Of a stretch of 64,000 nucleotides of DNA, positions 24,424 through 36,592 are shown piece by piece. A program made the translations under genes and the position numbers. Within the stretch, counting starts at the first letter, position 1. Each line of letters starts with the position of its first letter. This DNA comes from Viscum album. Taxonomy: Eukaryota > Streptophyta > Magnoliopsida > Santalales > Viscaceae. The stretch spans positions 545,473,219 to 545,537,218 of the forward strand of contig OY728166.1 of assembly GCA_963277665.1 (NCBI GenBank), read 5' to 3'. The notes beneath the pieces were generated by a model. It made no database searches and was not told the DNA's origin. It worked only from the letters and a program-made list of their open reading frames with translations.

Positions 24424-24840
24424 CATATACTCTCATATCTCATGTGAATAGATTATATAATTATTCATGGGTTATTAATATCCATTGGTATTACCATAAA
24501 TCATTCATATTATCTTTTATTTGTAGCGTATGATCATAAAATTTTATGCTAGTGTATTTATACTATTATGTTCATTTTATTATTATGTATCTTCCATTTT
24601 TACCCTTACTAACATTTTACCTCACTGATTCTTATGATTTCATTCCTCATTTTTTAAATAATGTTTTTACGTAGAAGTAATAATATGGAAAGATCATTAT
24701 GTGATATATTGAATATTTTTCACCAAATTAATAGAATGTGTTCCATGTTACCAAATTAACTGAACTATTTTGGTCCTCAGGCATGTGTTTGGAAAATTTA
24801 ATGAATATTCATCTCAAAAATATGTATTATGCATGTACTA
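24424..24840 (+). repeat. LTR 'B', 3' portion resumed after copia-1
   Basis: The plus strand contains ATTTTTACCCTTACTAACATTTTACCTCACTG (24595-24627), matching the conserved TTACTGAGC..CTCACC block of LTR A at 5309, with the same upstream GTTCATTTTATT context. This continues LTR B across the copia-1 insertion. The right end is lost. From about 24840 the sequence matches the LTR family on the opposite strand. Confidence 0.6.
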
Positions 24841-26255
24841 AAATCCAAGGTCAATATAGGCAACCTCCCATGTAACCTATAATCTCAATGAACCTTAAAC
24901 TTTTCCCAATTAATTGTAGGGAGATATATGTCCCACACTTACATGGATATGAAGTTACCATCATCCTTGTATATATTTTAACCATAATACGTGAATAAAA
25001 TTCCACAGAAATCCAAAATGAAATCCATAAATAGATGTACTAGATATTTATAAAACAATCATTATATTAGAATCCATGAATTGAAATTTGTTTCATATTT
25101 ATTTCAATAAATTATAACCTACGTGAAAAAATTGGTTTTAAAAATATTTCATAATTTAATCACAGAATTACCAATGGAAGAAGGAATTAGTTTTATAAAC
25201 ATATTTCCATCATAATAAGAATCCATCCTAATAAATAATAAGGATAGTCTCATTGTATCATATCCTTAGAAATTCCCAAGTAATATATAAATGATGATGA
25301 TAATAATGCATATAAATACCTTAAAATATAATTACAACCGTTTTTAGGAAAATATACATATCAATTTTATTACTTATTTAAAATATACCATTACTCAAAA
25401 TATTAAGGGAATATGTTTTATTTTAATATAAATATGATAATTTTAAAATAATATTTAAATAATTTGATAGTCATAGTGAATGAAAATCATTATTATATCA
25501 TAAAAGTTAGAAAAACTTATCTACCACATTTTTGGTAAAAATAGAGAAATACCATATTTTCAAATTGAAATAAAACAGTAATTTTATTTTTTAAAATAAC
25601 TAATATTTATTAATTTCAAAGAAAATTTTATAAATGTAAAAATATTTTCAAAAGATATTTCAAAACCATACACTTCGATGAAAAATTATTTTTGATAATT
25701 AAATTGAGAATTTCATTAAAAATATCCTTTAAAAATTATTCATACATTAAGAGAGGGGAAATTAAATTAAATTTTAATTTTAATGTATTATCCTAATACT
25801 AATAATAATATTCATGAGTTTATTGAGAGATAGATCATAGTATTTCAACATCATAAATATAATCTTATGAAATACTTATAATAAATAAGATGATGACATT
25901 AAACCATTTCCACTTTGGTAAAATTTGAATCATTTCCCCCATGAACTAAAAAATATTTATATAAAGATGAAAAATACTCATAAATTTATTAATATTAATC
26001 AAAAATACTTAATGGTACAACATAAACCAGTAAAAGGAAACAATTGGTTAATATGAAATGTGTCTCCCAAAAATAATTATGAGATATATATTACCACTTT
26101 TGAAATATCTTAAATCATAAGACCTGCTAAATAATAACAAAATATGAATAAATAAAAATGATAAATTATGTAATTTCTTGTTAATAAATTTGAATGTAAT
26201 AGTATATACGCAACAACAATAACATGGGTGGTTAATATGGAATAATTACCACAGA
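24840..26255 (-). repeat. LTR 'E', 3'-ward portion (split by the 26256-36592 element)
   Basis: On the minus strand, TTACATGGGAGGTTGCC (about 24890-24865) matches 12007 in LTR B, and GTGTGGGACATATATCTCCC (about 24942-24918) matches 4926 in LTR A, in the family order. The rest is A/T-rich U5/leader-like sequence with no ORF. It continues at 36593 beyond the inserted element. Its own 3' end is missing at the junction with LTR B. Confidence 0.6.
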
Positions 26256-29200
26256 TGTGATGACCTGACCCTAGTCAACTAGAGTTGGTAAATTATTACA
26301 TAACATTGGCATAATCACAAGAGATCATGTCCCTAGAGACCCATCCATTTAGAAGACTTGGAAGTACTAGATAAATAAATATGTTTTAAATTACATTATG
26401 ACATGAAAAATAAACACATTGTCTCCATAGAACATGCTCATATCATTTAACATATCCTTTGAGGTCAGTCACAATATTCTTCTTCACATCGTGAGAAAAA
26501 GAAAACATAAGAAAGGGGTGAGCTCAGATGCTCAGTAAGGTTAAAAATATAGAAGAATCATTCATAAATAAGAATAAAAATTGAATTCCAAGTAAAAGAC
26601 TAAAAAACAGGCCTTTTAATCATAATATTTCTCATAACATTGAAAAAATAAATCAAATAATGTCATTTAATTTTTCACATGGATATTATACTAGTCGAAT
26701 AATCATATGTAATATTAATAGCAGATTTCATAATGATGGAATACATAATAATAGAATTCATAACCACATAGTCAAAGCCTCAAACCAATACTACAAATAA
26801 TTTTTTTTCAAGGCCTTGTTCCAAGACACTAATTTGTCTCATTAGACCTACTGATGCATCGAGAGGCCATAACGGGCCCTTCCCATCACATACTAAGTCC
26901 AATGAATTCATCATATGAAATAGTTGAAACATAACAAAAGAATTCGTATTAAAACTAGCATTTGAAATTTCAATACATTACCTATAAATCATAACTGGTA
27001 TAAAAATATCGCATACATAGTTAAACATATTACAAGACATTTAATACACTATGGAATATTGTATCATAACAAATAAATATCAAATAGGTGTAAAATCCAA
27101 CAAAAAATTGTTGACATAGATGAAATCTATCCAAAAACTATTTGACTGAAATATCTCTTTATTCTTTGAGATAATTTAAAAGTAATGAATAAAATTGTTT
27201 TGAAAAAATTAGTATAATCATTTAAGGGAAGGATTTCAAGGAGTTATAACAAAAGAAGATAGCTGTACCCGCCAAATAAGTTAAAAAAATATTCATTCCC
27301 TAATTTTTTGGGAAGGTCATAAAGTACCCTGTTTGGATAACGACAAAAAAATTCCTTTCAAAAAAAATTATTAAAATTAAAAAATGGTATAAATTACTTT
27401 AGACATTGTCTTGGAATTAGTAAAAATTTTATGAAATAAATTTATAGGAACCATAGTTATGGATGATAAAGAGGTCCCAAAAGATACTTATGTATAAACT
27501 ACCTCAGATAGTAAAGACATTGTAAAATTAACCCTTACCTTTTACTTTTCAAAATTTGAGGGTACATCAACCTTCTGTATAATGGTGAAATCATTGTTAT
27601 TAAATTATTCAAAACCACATACATAAATATGATATCATATATTATCATCTACTATTTCTATGTTAATACTATTTCAGTAGTATCATTGTTTCAGGAGTTC
27701 ACTTACTCATTTTCAATAAAATATATTGTTAAGTTAGTCATTTTAGTTATGGATAGGATATATTTGATTCATATGAATAATTATATTTTGTTCCTTGACC
27801 ATTATTTTTAATCATCCAATGAAAACTATTCTTGAATGGTTACGATGGGGAATGAAATTTCATCTCGGCGTGGAGACTGTAAGCTGTACGTATGAATGAG
27901 AGAGAATATTATTCTATTTATAGTGAAATATTATGTAATTGGATAGTATATTATATATAAATATTCACTAATATTTTATATTTTTTATTTACTTCAATTA
28001 TCCTCATTATTATACCCATCCAAATAAGGATGTTTTGAATAACAAACTACACCATGATGTGGAGATGGTAAGATGTGCGTACAAATGTATGGTGACTATT
28101 CATTGATATGATGGATAGAATAGTGAATATGGTTGTACCATATTTATAATAACTTATTAGTATATAGATGTTACAATAGTTCTTTTATTGGTATGGAGTC
28201 AACAAAGAAGGAGGAAGTAGAAGATGAAAAGAACTTTGAAAAAGATGATGAAGTAATAACCTTTTCTTCAGGTTTGTCCTTTTTATTTGAACAAAAGGGA
28301 TCCATAGGTTGGATTTATGATAAATTTAAGTCCTATAGGTTGAATTGAGTGGAGTTGGAAGGATATATAATAAGGGTTTTTCCAATCAAAATGGATTTGT
28401 AGGTGTGTTTTTGATAGATGGGGAAGTACCATTTTATAAAATAGGTGAGGTTCCCTTTAAGAAAAGATTCAAATATTTAAATTTATTACGAAATCAATTT
28501 CGTTTTATAATATCTAAAATGAATTATTTTTTATTATAAGGTGGGTATGGATCTAAATATACTCATAAAATAGGTTTTAGACAAGTTTAGGTCACCATAT
28601 TAACCATATATTTTAGATTTAACTCATGGTTAAATAGATTAACATTTACCATGTATCCTTGTATTTTTATTACATGGTTAATAATCATACTATAAATATA
28701 CAAAATATCCCCAAGTGGTTAATTATTGAAATATATAACAATATCTAAGTCCTTTGGCCAAATCCTATATTTTTAGGAATATTATACTATTTAATAAAAT
28801 AGTATTTATTTTTAAAACACATTTATGTCAATTTAAACACTATTTAGTAATTGAATTTTGTTAACCTCATAAAAACATGAGGAATTAAAAAAAAATACGT
28901 TGAATAATACCTAAAATTTCATACTAACATATTAAATTATTGTGTGGAATCAAAATTTTCAATTTACGTTTATTTTATTATTAATATTATCAATTATTTA
29001 AATATTTTATTAAGAAGATAATTACTGCATCATCATTGGGTCATAAATAAATTTAATTATTTGATGTATAAAATTTATAAATCAAATACCATGTTGTGTG
29101 AATTTTTTTTCAGATTTCTAATGATTATTTATAGTCTAAGAAATCAATTATATAACCCCATATAAAAATAATTTTAATAAAAGATAGAGGTTTTTGTTAT

Positions 29201-30235
29201 TTTTGTCTTTACTTTACATTAAATAATATAAAATGTCATTATTACTCCGAAGTGGAAACATAGGGTCCCAAAATAGACCAAATAATGCCCAACATCTGAC
29301 ATATTTCATCCAATAATATTATGATATGTGTTAAGGTAATTTAATTTTATTATAATATTATTTTTACACTTATTTACCAGATTTACCCTTTAAACATGGT
29401 AAATAAAATATTTACTAATGTTATTATTCATAATGTCTTAAAATAAAAGTTACCTATTTTTAAAATTTGTAACATATGATTATAAATATGGATTCCAATT
29501 TTTCATTTTCAGAACACAGATGTTTCAGTAATCATTTTAAAATTAATTTACAATGTGAAAACTAAAAAGAGGGGTTTTAAGAAGTAAAAAAAATCAAATG
29601 ATTGACATGTGTTTATGTACAATTTAAATTTATAATTTCTTCCAATAACATACATTATATTGAATGATAAAAATATAATATAATTATACTTTAAAAACAT
29701 TAAAATGTATAATTTAAAAATATAAATTATTTCGATTAAAAAATAATTTTTTATTAAAATTTACAATTTTTCACTATTCATAAAGATATGAATGTTATCA
29801 TAAAAGTCCCAAACATTCACCCTAATTTAATTTTGAAAACAAAAATAAAAAATGAATTATATTTAAATAAATTAAATTTTTTGGAGTGTTTAATGTAAAT
29901 ATTATTGTTGTTAACAAGAGGACATAAAATGTAGTTCTTTTAAGAAAATAGTTTTTCTAAATATATAAATAATTTAACAAAACATATAAATAAATTATAA
30001 CTATTTTTTCATTTTATGAAAAAATTATAATTAACATCTAAAACCTATTTCTTACAATTCATATTTCAATATTTAATTTATAAATAAACATATCATATAG
30101 ATAATTATAAAACTAATGTGTTGTTTCGCAGAAACTCAATCTTGCGTATAACATAAGCCAAGTCGGTGCTACGCGCAATATAGCTATTAAATTACATTAA
30201 ATAGACAAAATAATATTAAATATTAGGTTTTTACA
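26256..30235 (-). repeat. 3' LTR 'C' of the gag-only element
   Basis: On the plus strand it opens TGTGATGACCTGACCCTAG and closes TTTTTACA before the purine tract. Landmarks on the minus strand include TACGCAAGATTGAGTTTCTG near the start (30160-30130), CGTACG-type motifs (28086-28053, 27897-27867), a perfect CAAGGCCTTG palindrome (26809-26818) and TTACTGAGCATCTGAGCTCACC (26538-26516). Short ORFs at 27629-27811 and 28133-28539 have no counterpart in LTR D and no family resemblance. Confidence 0.85.
27867..28086 (-). repeat. CGTACG-type motif pair in LTR C
   Basis: Plus-strand text GGCGTGGAGACTGTAAGC/TGTACGTATG (27867) and GATGTGGAGATGGTAAG/ATGTGCGTAC (28053), spaced ~186 bp, is the reverse complement of the LTR A motif. 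Confidence 0.75.
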
Positions 30236-30250
30236 TTCTCCCATACTTTA
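30236..30250 (-). other. Polypurine tract of the gag-only element
   Basis: On the minus strand TTAAAGTATGGGAGAA runs directly into TGTAAAAACC of LTR C. It is a weaker version of the family tract. Confidence 0.6.
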
Positions 30251-31679
30251 ATAAATTTTTTATCATAATTTGTAATTGTTATTTGAAAAAAAAATGTTAA
30301 AAATAGAAATTACCTTTGTGGGAAACCCACATCCGAAATAGGGTTACTAAAATTTAGTCTTAATAACAGAGAAATGAAAATGAAAAATTAACCGCTAAAT
30401 TATTATTTTTAATAGGAGATAATTGGTGGAAAATAGAGACCTATAATTGGAGGGAAAACATTAATATTTATATTGAGTGATTGAGCTCATCAATCAGAAA
30501 CTGGTGAACAATAAATGGAAAATTGAGGGCATCAAAGCCTTAAATATATGATTATTAAAAATGTAATTAGTTCAAAAAACATACGGTATAATAACAACAC
30601 ATTTTTTGGTACTAAGATCCTTTCCCTAAAATTTAAGAATTAATTTCTTCATAGAATAAGAAAAAAATAATACTTGACAGGTAGAGTTCCATCCTTTATC
30701 TAATTTCTACCACAAACTCATCATTCACAAGAAAAGATAGTAGATCTCAAAAATATTATATTTATCCTAATATTATATTGTTCCAAAAAAAATTATAATT
30801 TATCTGTCAAACCATTTTATAAAAACTACATTATACAAACCATGACATCACGTAGGCTAGTAGAAGTTGATGCACCCTTCTCGCCCTTAGGATGGAGGTT
30901 CGTGTCTCACGACCTTGCCAGAAACAACAGGTTATTGCCCAAACTTCAGGTTGTACATTTTATTACAATCCAAAAATAATATTAATAAATGTTTTAACCT
31001 TAAAAATTATTATCTAATGTCCAAATTAATTCATTCAATCCTTTATAATTATCCACAATACTTCTGTCTAAAATAAAAGAAAAAAATTTATAAGTTAAAT
31101 TTTTTGATGATATCTTTTTCCACATAATAACATGTGAATACCATCATCATGTATTCTCTTAAAAAATGGTAACACCATTAATTACTTTAATTTTTTTTTA
31201 TTAAATTCATGTTCTCTTATTCCTTATATAACAATGAATATAAACCTTATATCCAAAAAATTTGTAAACTCCAACAATGATGGAATTAAAAAACAATTAA
31301 TTTTTTTCATGTTAGTAGAGAATACCTAATACAACATTTCCAAATAAATCATATATTATTCCAAAGTCATTATCTAACATTTATAAACATATTAAGGGTT
31401 ATATTTCCTCCAACTATATATTTTCTAAAATGTTGAACTTGAAACTGTACCAATTTACATAGTACCCAAAAATCTCAAATCCATAATGAAAAAACACTTC
31501 AGTGAAATCCTTATATACTATATAATTTTTACAAATTTTATATCATTAATACAATAATAAAATGAGACAGTTCATTAATAAAAAAATAAGAAAACTAATC
31601 ATTCCTCTTCATATGTGGTAGTATCATAACTTGATTATTATCCAATTACATCATTCGGGGTATACTATGATGATTAGGA
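30251..31679 (-). other. Non-coding internal region where pol would be expected
   Basis: Both strands are A/T-rich with dense stops. None of the RT, RNase H or integrase landmarks seen elsewhere in the window is present. The SINE at 30840-30965 is the only recognised insert. Confidence 0.6.
30840..30965 (+). mobile_element. tRNA-derived SINE, copy 2
   Basis: A-box TAGGCTAGTAG (30853-30863) and B-box GGTTCGTGTCT (30897-30907) are separated by 33 bases, exactly as in the copy at 532-653. The following 48-base body aligns end to end with that copy (starts CGACCTTG, ends TTCAGGTTGTAC) and runs into a T-rich tail. It is inserted in the gag-only gypsy element and is more G+C-rich than its surroundings. 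Possible target repeats near ATTATACAA/ATTACAA are too weak to call. Confidence 0.75.
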
Positions 31680-32590
31680 CATTGATTCGTGTAGTGTCCC
31701 ATCTCCTTGCAGATGAATCATTATACATTTGAAACCTTTTCATACCCTTTAAATAACAAACATGGTGTCCTTTTTCTCCACACTTATAACAATCTCCCAT
31801 TCCATTCAAGCACTTCCCATGGTGATTTTGCCACAGTTATCAAATATGGGAAAATCATTCTTTCCTATATTCCAATTATCCATCTTTATCTCTAACATAT
31901 TCTTCTTCTTTTTATTCCCTTAAATGCCATAAGACTCATATAATTATTTATATATCTTATTAACACATGATACAATTTCTTTATATGAAGATAATTAGCG
32001 GGGGATGATTTCCCATCTAAATGTTGGATTAAGACAATAAAATATTTGATCTTTTTTACTCATTGGACCATGCATATTGCTGGAGTTATCATTAATTATA
32101 TTTGTATCCATTTATATATGATGAGATAAAATAGTTTAGATCATATCATAATGTATAATCCTAAAACATGAAAAATTATAAACATTAATAGAATATTTTC
32201 ACACATCTTGTCTCGTAGTAATGGAAAGGGTTTATTTACTGAAATATTTACTCAGAACTTCATCATAATGGTTTGTAAATAAAATATGAATTATCATAAG
32301 GATATCTCATGGGAGTGTCGTAACCAAGAGTGTAGCAATACCCTTTATCGTTCAACAGTTCTCGTTCAAGTATAGCTCAAAGTGGGATTTTCTGGGGTTC
32401 CCCTAGGTACATTTGTTATAGAGCCACCTCTACCTACTTGTATCCCAACGTGGATGTATTGCATGAAAAATTCCCCAAATCCGTACATTACCAAAATTCT
32501 CTTAATTTCTTATATACAAATCCTCAATTTTTTTCTTAGGGTATTGTTATATAATCAGAGTTTGTCTAAATCTAGTTTCCCTTGTTTATA
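31680..32590 (-). pseudogene. gag: Gypsy gag remnant with zinc-knuckle
   Basis: The minus strand reads CYKCGEKGHHVCYL (31791-31750), a CX2CX4H knuckle whose last cysteine is lost, preceded by a basic stretch (GNKKKN) and, further upstream, DEVLSKYFSK (about 32260) and CLNPTFRWEII (about 32020), which sit where gypsy gag has its core and the G-LNP-IR motif. Stops occur throughout. The match to Tekay-type gag is by order and motif only. Confidence 0.6.
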
Positions 32591-32599
32591 CTAAACATC

Positions 32600-32612
32600 C
32601 TCACATACGAAA
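32600..32612 (-). other. Decayed primer binding site of the gag-only element
   Basis: The minus strand after the LTR end reads TTTCGTATGTGAGG, against the usual plant gypsy site TTTGGTATCAGAGC (complement of initiator tRNA-Met). Ten of fourteen bases match, and it is in the right place. Confidence 0.6.
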
Positions 32613-35600
32613 TATGACGCCCTGACCCTAGTTACATTGAGTTGGTGAATTATTACATAACATTTTCATGATCAAAGTAAATCATTTCCTACAAGTCTGT
32701 TCAGTTTAGTTTCCATGGAAGTACTAGATACATACATAAGTTTTACATTACATTATGAAATGAAAAAGGACACATTGTGTCTCCATAGAACATACTCATA
32801 TCCCTTAACCTATCCTTGTAGATCTATCACAATATAATTCTTCACATCCTGGGAATAATAAATCATAATAAAGGGGTGAGCTCAGATTCTTAGTAAGGAT
32901 AAAAAAATAGAAGAAACATTCATAAATTAGCCTAAACATTAAAGTAAATATATAAGACTAAATCCAAATACTTTTAAACATAAACATAAGCATAATATAG
33001 AACAATAAATCAAATAATTCCATTTACTTATTCACATGGATATACTATTTGTCGAAAATTCACATGTAATATTAATAGCTAACTTCATATAAATAGAATG
33101 CATTATGTAAGGCATCATAACAATAGAGGCAATTCCTCGTTCCAAGACTGAAAATAAATTTTTTTTCAAGGCCTTGTGCCAAAATAAAAATTTTTCTCAA
33201 GAGAACTACTGATTAATACAGGGGTTAATGTGGCCCCCGACCGTCATTACTATGTTAAATGCATTCCTCATCTGAAAAGGGTGAAACATAACCTAAGCAT
33301 TCATATTAAAACTATCATAAAAAATGTCAATACATTAACTATAAATCATTAATATTATAAAAAATCACATCCATAATAAAACATATAATAAAACCTTCAA
33401 TACAATATTGAATATTGTATCATAATAAATCAGCTTTTAAAAAGCGTAAAATCCAACAAAAGAAGTTGACATAGATGAAATAAATCCCAAAACTTTTTTA
33501 GTGAAATATATATTTCTACATTGAAACCATTTAAAATTAATGAAAATATATATTTTAAAAATATTATTATAAAATTGTAAGGAATGCTTCAAAGGAGTTA
33601 TAACGATGGAAGATAACTGCACCTATTGTATAAGATAAAAAAACATTCTTTCCTCAATTTTTCGAAAAGGTATTAAAGTACCTAGTTTGGAAAATGGTGG
33701 AAATATTCCTTCAAAAATATTTCATAAAAAGTCAATCAATGGTATTAATTACATTAACCATAGTGTAGAAAAAAGTAAAAATGATTTGAAATATATTTTT
33801 AAGAAACAAGGATATAGATGATAAAGAGGTCCCAGTAGATACTTTAATATTATCAAACTCGGATAATGAAGAGATTGTAAAATTAACCCTTTCCTGGTAC
33901 TTTTCCTTAGTAGAGGGTACGTTAACCTCTGTTATAATGTTTAAATCATTTTTATTAAATTATATAATAACCACATACCTAAATATGATATCATATTTGA
34001 ACTTATAATATTTCCTTGTTAATAATACTTCAGTAGTATCATTGTTTCAGGTGTTAACTAATTCATTTAACTTTATATGTTTTCTTCTGTTAGTCATGTT
34101 TTTTTGGATTGGATATATTGTATTCATATAAAAAATGATATATGTTCAATAAACATTATTTTTAATCATAAAATAAAAATTATTCTTGAATGGTGACAAT
34201 CGGGAATGAAATATCATCGTGTCGTGGAGACGGTAAGCCGTACGTACACACGAGGAACAATATCATTCTCTTTCCTGGGAGGTATTATGTAATTGGACGG
34301 TATATTATATATAAATAATAATTAACATGTTAAATTTGTTATTTACATAAATTATACTCATTATTATAGCCATCTAAATAATAAAGTATTGAATAACAAA
34401 CTACACTGCGATGTGGAGACGATAAGTCGTATATATGCACGTTTGGTGACCATATAATTCAGAGGGAGGATATAATAATAAATATGGTTGTACCATATTT
34501 AAAATAAAATCTATGTATGTAGAAGTAAGTGGAGTAATTATTTTTTTATGTAAGAAACAATGAAGTAGGAAGTGGATGAAGAATATAACTTTGAAAGAGG
34601 TGATGAAGTAATTACCTCTTCTTCTGGTTCTTCCTTTTGATTTGATCAAATGGGATACCCAGAATGGCTTTGTGATCAAATTAATGACTATAGGTTGAAG
34701 TTAGGTTAGTTCTAAGGAGATTTGATTAGTGTTAGGGCGAGCCAAATTGCTTTGGAGGTGTTAATTTGTGAGAAAGTTAAGTACCTTTTCTTGCAAAGAG
34801 ATGTGAGGGTCACTTTAAGAAAAGCTTGAAATATAAATTTATTATAAACTAATTTTAGGTTTCTAATATCTCAAAATATATATTTTTTTAGGAAATGGGG
34901 CGTATGGGTCTTAATCCTCCCAACCAATATTTTTAGACATGTTTAGGTCACAATATTGACAATATCTTTTAGATTTAACTCTTGGTTAAATAGTGTATCA
35001 TTTAACATGTATCCTTTTATTTTTATATTAAATGGTTAATAAACATAGTATAAAAAGCTGATAGAACCCTAAGTGGTTCACTATTGACATATATAACCAT
35101 ATCTAATTTCTTTGTAGTATTATTAGTTTTTTATAAATATTATATTATTGAATAAAATAGTATTTGTTTTAAAAACACATTAATGTCAACTTTGGCACTA
35201 TTTTGTAATTAATTTTTGATAAAGTCATAACAACATGATAACTTAAAAAAACATTGAATCATCCCTAACATGTCATATTCATCTATAAATTTTTTTATGG
35301 CATAAAAAAGTTCACTTTACATTTATTTTAATATTTATAATTTATATTATTTTAATATTTGATTAAGAAGTTAATTACGGCATCATCATTATGTCATAAA
35401 TAAATTTACTTATATGATGTCTAAAAATTATAAATAAAATACCATTTTGTTGGAAATATTTTTACGTTTATAATGAATATTTATTGAAAAATTAATCAAC
35501 TATATAACCCCATATAAAAAATTATTTACTAAAAGTTTTATATTTATGTTATTTTTGTCTTTAATTTACAATAATTAATATAAAATGTTCTTGTTACTCC

Positions 35601-36592
35601 CAAGTGGCTCTATGGGGTCCCAAATTAAGTCTAAGGGTGACCATGGTTATAACAATTTCCTAAAATAAGGTTAGGACATGTGTTTTGGTAATTTATAATA
35701 TTATTATATTATTTATACCCTTATTTACAATATTTAACCATTAATCATCGTATATAAAATATTTACTGAGGTTACTATTCATAACTCCTAAAAATAAAAT
35801 TTACCTATTTATATAATTTGGGCCTTATGATTTAAAATTTTGAATCCAATTTTCCATATTCAAAACACAGAAGTTGTAGTAATTAATTTTCAATTAATTC
35901 TAGCTGTCAAAATCGAAAAGTGGGTTTTTAAGAAGTAAAAACTATCAAAAGATTGACATGTGTTTATAACTAATTTAAATGTGAAATTTCATAAAATTAC
36001 TAGAATTATATTAAATGATAAAAATAAAATATAACTATACTTTAAAATCACTGATATTTATAATTTAACACTATAAATTATTTCTATTACAAAATAAGTT
36101 TTTAATTAAAATTTATTACTTTTCAATATTCTTCAAAATATGAAATTTATCAGAAAAGTACGAAAAATTCTCCGTAAGATAATTTTTATGTTTCGAAATA
36201 ATAAATGATGTCTGTTTTACCAGATTCAATTTTTTGGTAGTGTCTAAAATTTAATTTTTTATTATTCACAAAATGACATAAAAAGTAGTTCATTTTACAA
36301 AATAGTTTTTTTTAAATATATACCTATATTAACAAAACATATAAATTTCATCATAAATAAGTATTTATTATGTGAAAAAATTATAATTAACATTTAAAAT
36401 TTATTTTTTACTATTTAAATTTGAATATTTCATATATAAATAAATATATAGGTTAAATAATTATAATACTAATGTGTCATTTCGTAGAAACTCGATCTTG
36501 CGTATAACGCATGCCTAGTCGGTACTATGTGAAATATAATCTATTAAATTAATTTAAAGATGTGATGTACTGTGAAATAATGGGGTTTTACA
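32613..36592 (-). repeat. 5' LTR 'D' of the gag-only element
   Basis: Collinear with LTR C throughout. Its minus-strand start TGTAAAACCCCATT and end GGTCAGGGCGTCATA pair with C's. It holds CGTACG motifs at 34221-34252 and 34408-34441, the CAAGGCCTTG palindrome at 33167-33176, and the TTACTAAGAATCTGAGCTCACC block at 32900-32876. ORFs at 33437-33622 and 34401-34679 are not conserved in C. Confidence 0.85.
34221..34441 (-). repeat. CGTACG-type motif pair in LTR D
   Basis: GTCGTGGAGACGGTAAGC/CGTACGTACAC (34221) is the best-preserved minus-strand copy. A second copy at 34408 reads GATGTGGAGACGATAAG. Spacing is ~187 bp, as in LTR C. Confidence 0.8.

Larger units (their letters stand above)
26256..36592 (-). 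mobile_element. Gag-only Ty3-gypsy element with very long LTRs (non-autonomous)
   Basis: Two direct repeats, 26256-30235 and 32613-36592 (both 3980 bp by my boundaries), flank only 2.38 kb. Minus-strand order is 5' LTR, decayed primer site, gag with zinc-knuckle remnant, non-coding DNA with a SINE, purine tract, 3' LTR. No protease, RT, RNase H or integrase is seen. Flanks ACAGA (26251-26255) and ACAAA (36593-36597) look like a 5 bp target duplication with one change. The LTRs differ at roughly a quarter of sites by eye. The structure fits a plant 'TR-GAG' type element or an internally deleted Tekay element. It is inserted in LTR E. Confidence 0.8.

Noticed and set aside
12343..24428. Target-site duplication for copia-1
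   Set aside because: Flanking pentamers AGTTA and CATAT do not match. The insertion is inferred from LTR B continuity only.
28133..28539. Two adjacent 64-71 codon plus-strand ORFs, one with a Lys/Glu-rich stretch
   Set aside because: They are antisense to LTR C, and the homologous region of LTR D (about 34490-34900) does not keep the frames.
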